Shown here: positions 11,726 to 64,000 of the stretch, piece after piece | Numbering within the stretch: position 1 is the first letter of the stretch | Layout: each line of letters opens with the position of its first letter | Source of the DNA: Polydactylus sextarius | Lineage: Eukaryota > Chordata > Actinopteri > Polynemidae | Reading direction: 5' to 3' | Assembly (NCBI GenBank): GCA_016801845.1 | Contig: CM028924.1 | Location: forward strand, 5,132,501 to 5,196,500 | DNA length: 64,000 nt | The notes under the pieces: model-generated | The model's input: the letters and a program-made list of their open reading frames with translations, nothing else | Databases searched by the model: none | What the model was told of the DNA's origin: nothing | Translations under genes and position numbers: made by a program

Positions 11726-14708
11726 GTATTTTATGCTGAAAAGGGATATTACTTTGGATAATTTTCACTTCATTTGTGTTGTTTAAATATCTGCAAACTC
11801 ATGTTAACTCTAGTTAAACTAAAACATGTGAAAATGTGAATATAATATTGGGCTACATCACTTTAACATCAGTGAGGAAGGTTACACACACCGGCAGGTC
11901 CTTTTTTTAATAAAACACACACAAAAAAAAAAAATAGAAAATTATGCATCCACTTCATACCTATGAGTGTCCAACCAGTCTATGAAAAGCAAACAAACAA
12001 AGGGAAACCTATCACCCACAATGTGCCTATTTTTTCATGTTGGGTCACATTTTTGACAACCGTAGGTCTTTAATGGGGTCTCTCTGTGTATCTGTCAGTT
12101 GCTCTGTTCCTCAGGCGCTCTGACTCACTGCGGTTCCCTCTGATCAGATCAATGTTGCCTTTCTCTGCAATGCAGCAACCAGTGAAATACATCACAGGCA
12201 CAGCTACACCCTGAGAAACCCCAACAGCCTCTGTACAAACACACGAGTATTATCCCTCACTGTAGGTTGTCTTCAAAGTGTCAGAGGGAAAGAAAATCAA
12301 AATAAAATGACTACAAAATAATAATTGCTTTGTTCGCCTGTCTTGTCATTGACTGTCTTGCTCTCTGGAAGCTCTTCTGACGGACACACTCCAGTCAGTT
12401 GAGGATGAGATAAGGTTAGAACTGTTAATTAGGCCTAAAGGGGAAATGGTTCACTCTGTGCATATGGCGACTGAACTCAAGGAAGTTTTTCATTACAATT
12501 TAGAAAAAAAATTGCCCTGTTACAGCTCTAAAGAGCACTGTGTAGCTGTACTCTTTTGCTTGTCCACTTTGGTCATCACCCTCTCAGAACACTGGCTGAA
12601 CTTCATTTGCACAAATGTCCCCTTCATGGTGTTTTAGAGGTGAGAAAAACAACAGGAAAAGCAGCTTGTTTTACCATGATGTCTTAAGCCAATTAATATA
12701 CAGCAGTAGCTTGTTAGTTGGTGCCGCACTTGACAGAATCCAAAATCTTTGCAACACTTCTCTCGTGCAATAATTAGAGAGGAACGGAACGAACAAAGTT
12801 CGGCACATTTAATTGTGTTTTAAATGTCAAACTGCGTATCGTTCCAGCAGAGTTCATGGAGGTGAAAACTTTGCCTGAACTTGATGGGTGAACCGCTGCG
12901 CTCTGCACGGACCCTCTCAACTGCTCACTGCTACGAGCCTCGACGAGTCATTTCGACCTATTCACAGGAGCCAATGGAAAGCTACCGATAAAGCATTTCA
13001 ACTGTTTAAGCCACTCATATGAAATGGTGTCTCCATTTATATTTTCTAATGAGGCCCCATTTTCCTAAGTGGATTAGTGTTAAAGGGGAAGTACACTAGA
13101 CTGGGCTTAGTACCGAGAAAATCTACCTGAAAAGAAAATTCACATGCTCTTGTGGATTCATAATATTATAGCACTATTGAACTTTTCTAGCGATCTTTGT
13201 GAGGATGTGCAAATGACGTCCAAAGTTTGGATGGAGAGCGATGAGGCTAAATTATATAAAGAATATGTTTTTAACTAATAGCATTCTCTTGCAGTGACTG
13301 AAATGTTCAGGATTGTAACTATGCAGGATCCACCAGTTCACCACCAGGAAGACATTTTCTTCCAGTAACGACTACTACCGTAAAAATTAAAAATAGCCTG
13401 AAGCTCGAGTAGTACTAATAGCTCTGGAGCTGAAAATCATCCAATTTTGTTAAAGCAAACTGGGTTTTACTCAAATTTAGTCTGTCATTTAAACCGACTG
13501 GTACATAGTGAGAAAGGAGTCTTTAGTGATGGCACATTTTGGTTTTCTAAATTTACTTTGCATATCTTTGTCCAGAGATTTCTTTCTTGCTTCTTTTTTA
13601 TATATTTGAATAGTTCTAAGAAACTTTTTTAAAAAGCGCTGTATAAACTTTACAGCCTGACTACTTTTACTGCCTACTGCCGTTACCGGTATACGTCTCA
13701 CCCGCAGCATCTTGCTTTTACAGGCTGTGCAGATTTCTCCCTCCTCCGCCACAGTTTCTTTGCACAGTTTCTTATACTGCAATATATGCATTAATAATAG
13801 TTGAGATTGCATCAGTTACCTTGTGCATTATGTATGGTATATTCCCTCTAAATGATTCGTCTACAGGATTCTCTTTTGTTACCCCTGGAGGGGGGTTCCA
13901 TTACACTTTCTGAATCTAAAGCAAGCTGCTTGCATTTAAATACAGAACACCCTTGGGGTCGAAATCTGAACTGTGAGTGTATACAGCTGTATACAACAGT
14001 GTCAATACATATAGTTATATGCTTATGTAATTTTTTTATAGACACATTTCAGGGCATTGAAGCTAATGTGATATGCATGTTGCGTTATAAACCCCTCCAG
14101 GGATTTTACAGGGTCTGTTACACTGTGTAACACGTTTGCTGTACTGTAATATTTTTTATTCAAAGAGATCTTGAACTTCCCCCAACCTTGTATCGAACGT
14201 TAACCAACCAATTTCCTTTATACTGATGTGACTTTCCTTTTTTTTCCCACTTAGAAGTGCTGTGGTAGTCTGATACTTGGGAAATGGCAAACAAGCTTTG
14301 TCAGGTTGTTTAAAGTCTAGTTTGTAGCTCACTAATGGAGGACAAACACAGTGAATGCTAATTTGAACACTGTTAGTTGTGGTGTGATAGATGTTATCCT
14401 GCATTACTAAATCCCTCTCACCCCACCTTCAAACATTCCTTGTGGTGTTGACACACAGAAGCACTATTCACTGGACAAAAAGCACAAAATGTGCAATTTA
14501 TAGCACTGACTCACAGCATCTTGGCCAACACAGTACAGTTGGGCAATAGCTTTGAAACACTGCCTTTTCTTATTCGGAGAAGCTGTGATCTTATTTGCCA
14601 ATACTCAGAGAGATGAGAGTTAACCACAACTTTAGGTGCTCCACAGAGACAAAGTTGAACACATATTTCACTGTTACTGTCTTACCAGCCTACAAGGATA
14701 GCATCTCT

Positions 14709-14714
14709 TTTATT
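14709..14714 (-). promoter_or_regulatory. candidate polyadenylation signal AATAAA
   Basis: On the minus strand an exact AATAAA lies about 250 nt past the lrfn3-like stop codon at 14962, a plausible position for a short 3' UTR. The hexamer occurs by chance often in AT-rich DNA and the 3' end may lie much further downstream. Confidence 0.3.
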
Positions 14715-14961
14715 CATTCTCTCTTCAAATTCACTTCCTCTCTCTTCCATTCTCTGTTATTATCTCGCTCAATTTCACACCCTAAATTGCACATCGTCTA
14801 TTTCTTATCCTCCATTACTTCCTGTTTGACTGTACTCTTTTGTTCTCCCCTGTTTTCCTTGGATCTTTCTATGTCAACAACTTTTGTCTGTCTTTCAGTT
14901 TCTCTGACATGCATCGTCCTCTCTGTGCTGTTTGCTCTGCTCTCTGTCTATCTCATCTTCC

Positions 14962-62214
<47,253 letters not shown>

Positions 62215-62238
62215 TATCCTCCACTGGGAGCACAGTAA
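62215..62238 (-). other. lrfn3: 5' UTR part of lrfn3-like coding exon 1
   Basis: These 24 nt lie between the 3' splice site (eight T then CAG, AG at 62239-62240) and the start codon. They contain no upstream ATG. The splice site implies a separate 5' non-coding exon and a promoter at higher coordinates, possibly beyond the window. Confidence 0.7.
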
Positions 62239-63547
62239 CTGAAAAAAAAGACATAGAAGAATAGGAATCAATTCAAGTCGATGTAAAAGATTGTGTCCTT
62301 AAAAAAAAGAAGTGAGAATCTCGATGCCTCTGACCTGCAGAAACACTTGATCTATCAGGTGCCTGTATGGATTTTTACAGTCAGAATATAAAATAAACAC
62401 AATAGTTGACCTAAATATGTAATTCTACATCCAAACTGATACAGAGCACATTGCTCCCCTTTTAATGTAACAATGAAGCCAGGACTGGAAAAGAGGAGTG
62501 AAAAGTAGATTGTTGAACTGCTCTGGAGCTGAACTAAATTACACAATGCTGTGAGCTCATAATGGACTCTATCATCGTGTGGGTGCATAGGTAACTGGCA
62601 TTTTCCACAGGGGATTTTTTTCCCCTCACCAGTACCTGTTTTGTGTGTTTTGGTAAGATTTAATATTGGTGTAGGATGCTGCTATCATCCAAGGGTAAAC
62701 TGTAGTTTTGGTGTCAAGGTTGCAGTAACAGGGACAGTGTGCTGTATTTTTACCCTGATCACAGCAACAAAGCCGGCAAGCCAGCATCCTTACAGCTTCT
62801 ATATGAAGATTTTCTTCAAAAGCATATTTATTCTCATTGAATCCAACACCATGCGGTAGATATGTGTTTTACCTGCAGCCTCAACTCCGAATGAAACAGT
62901 TATGCACAGCAGACACTGTGGTTACGTTGATTAACATTTTGAAAATCAGCACTCAGTTTGGAAGCATAATTACACATAAGCTGTGCTCTTATCCACATCA
63001 AAAGTTTCTGAGTATTGTAGTTCCCCTCCATAAAAAACAACTTATCTAAGACATATTTTTTTAATTGAACACTACTAGTTTAATTACTTTACTTTTCAGT
63101 CGTCCCTTTCTTCTCTGCAACAGCTCTGACATTTCGCATTCATAAGAATGACGTTTCGGTTTTGACACGAGATGTTAGAGTGAGGTCATGACTACTCATA
63201 ACTCTAATGATGAAACCATTTGTGCATCATTAAATAAAATTATGCCATTAACAATAAGCCATTAATGCATCTCGGCATCTGGTATGTTCTCGGTTTGAGA
63301 ACAGTGATATTAATGTTGCACTGGGACACACTAATCAACCACAGCTAAACTTTTCAGGGCAACTTGCGAAACACAAGAGCACATTCAGTGTAATTTTTTC
63401 ATTAGTTATTGCAAAATTTTCATTGTGGTTATTTCATTGCTGATGATTAACTGATGATTATCTCCATTATTGATCAAATGGATCAACTAGTTACTTTTTC
63501 TTAAATATGTCCAAAATCACGGTTTACTTGTTTGTCTGACTGAATAG

Positions 63548-63549
<2 letters not shown>

Positions 63550-63641
<92 letters not shown>
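63550..63641. repeat. compound (AT)n(AG)n microsatellite
   Basis: About 23 AT units join about 22 AG units without interruption. The rest of 62240-64000 is AT-rich DNA upstream of the lrfn3-like start with no recognised exon or promoter motif. Confidence 0.98.
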
Positions 63642-63644
<3 letters not shown>

Positions 63645-64000
63645 CAATGATTGTATGAAAATATATCATCATAAAAATTTGTTATATTTCAATTATTATA
63701 ATTAGTTTTGCTCAAACTGCATGAACTTTTTCGAATTTCATGTTTTACTTAGTTGACTTGTGTCATGCCGGTTGCTGCAAGACAGTAATGGATTCAAAGT
63801 ATCACCCAAGTCACTGAGAATCAATTTTTGCCTGTCGTTGTTAAACCAGGCAGCTAAATATGGTGCAATTTCCGCTGTCAGACACTACAGACACAACTCC
63901 GAACTCATGGTGTGATATGTGTGTGTACCAGTGGGCAGCAGTATATTAGCCTGCCCAGTTTGAACACCGGGGTAATCAATAGCATTGAACTCCTGTTCAG

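Noticed and set aside
13489..13812. 107-codon minus-strand ORF, Lys/Arg-rich
   Set aside because: No recognised motif and no splice or transcript context; within chance expectation for AT-rich DNA.
62215..62271. Upstream in-frame ATG extending the lrfn3-like N-terminus by 19 residues
   Set aside because: It lies beyond a strong 3' splice site and would bury the signal peptide; the Met at 62214 has better context and matches the family start.

Overview
The window looks like teleost fish genomic DNA, probably a spiny-rayed (percomorph) fish. It is AT-rich and full of long (CA)n, (TA)n and (GA)n microsatellites. It carries fish-type interspersed repeats: a decayed Tc1/mariner copy, 3' pieces of CR1/L2/Rex-group LINEs and several MITE-like foldback elements. 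The only confidently coded gene has GT-AG introns. There are no bacterial operons, no tRNA or rRNA genes and no CRISPR array.

The gene is an LRFN (SALM) family synaptic adhesion receptor on the minus strand, most like LRFN3. Seven coding exons join in perfect phase into one 681-residue reading frame: exon 1 62022-62214, exon 2 61074-61225, exon 3 60552-60805, exon 4 60212-60455, exon 5 59945-60102, exon 6 58632-59012, exon 7 14962-15625. The protein reads as signal peptide, LRRNT, leucine-rich repeats, LRRCT, Ig C2 domain, fibronectin III domain, one transmembrane helix and a cytoplasmic tail without a PDZ-binding C-terminus. Exons 1-6 lie within 3.6 kb; exon 7 is separated from them by a 43.0 kb intron that fills most of the window.

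Layout: 1-14961 is 3' flank or possible 3' UTR, with simple repeats and one exon-like minus-strand ORF (5656-5882) that is phase-compatible with an alternative splice from exon 7. 14962-15625 is the last recognised coding exon. 15626-58631 is the giant intron, holding a LINE fragment (20283-20960), a locally repeated segment (25.48-26.18 kb, with a related part at 28.44 kb), a Tc1 relic (37369-38030), MITE-like elements (near 19.5, 27.0, 35.6 and 46.1 kb) and a LINE tail (51466-51750). 58632-62238 is the exon cluster. 62239-64000 is upstream intron or flank with a long (AT)n(AG)n tract.

The most notable observation is gene structure. The LRR-LRRCT-Ig-FN3 region, which as I recall sits largely in one exon in mammalian LRFN genes, is here cut by five additional introns of 96-932 bp. 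I found no convincing new multi-gene system. The remaining leads are two orphan exon-like ORFs and two near-perfect RNA-type hairpins.
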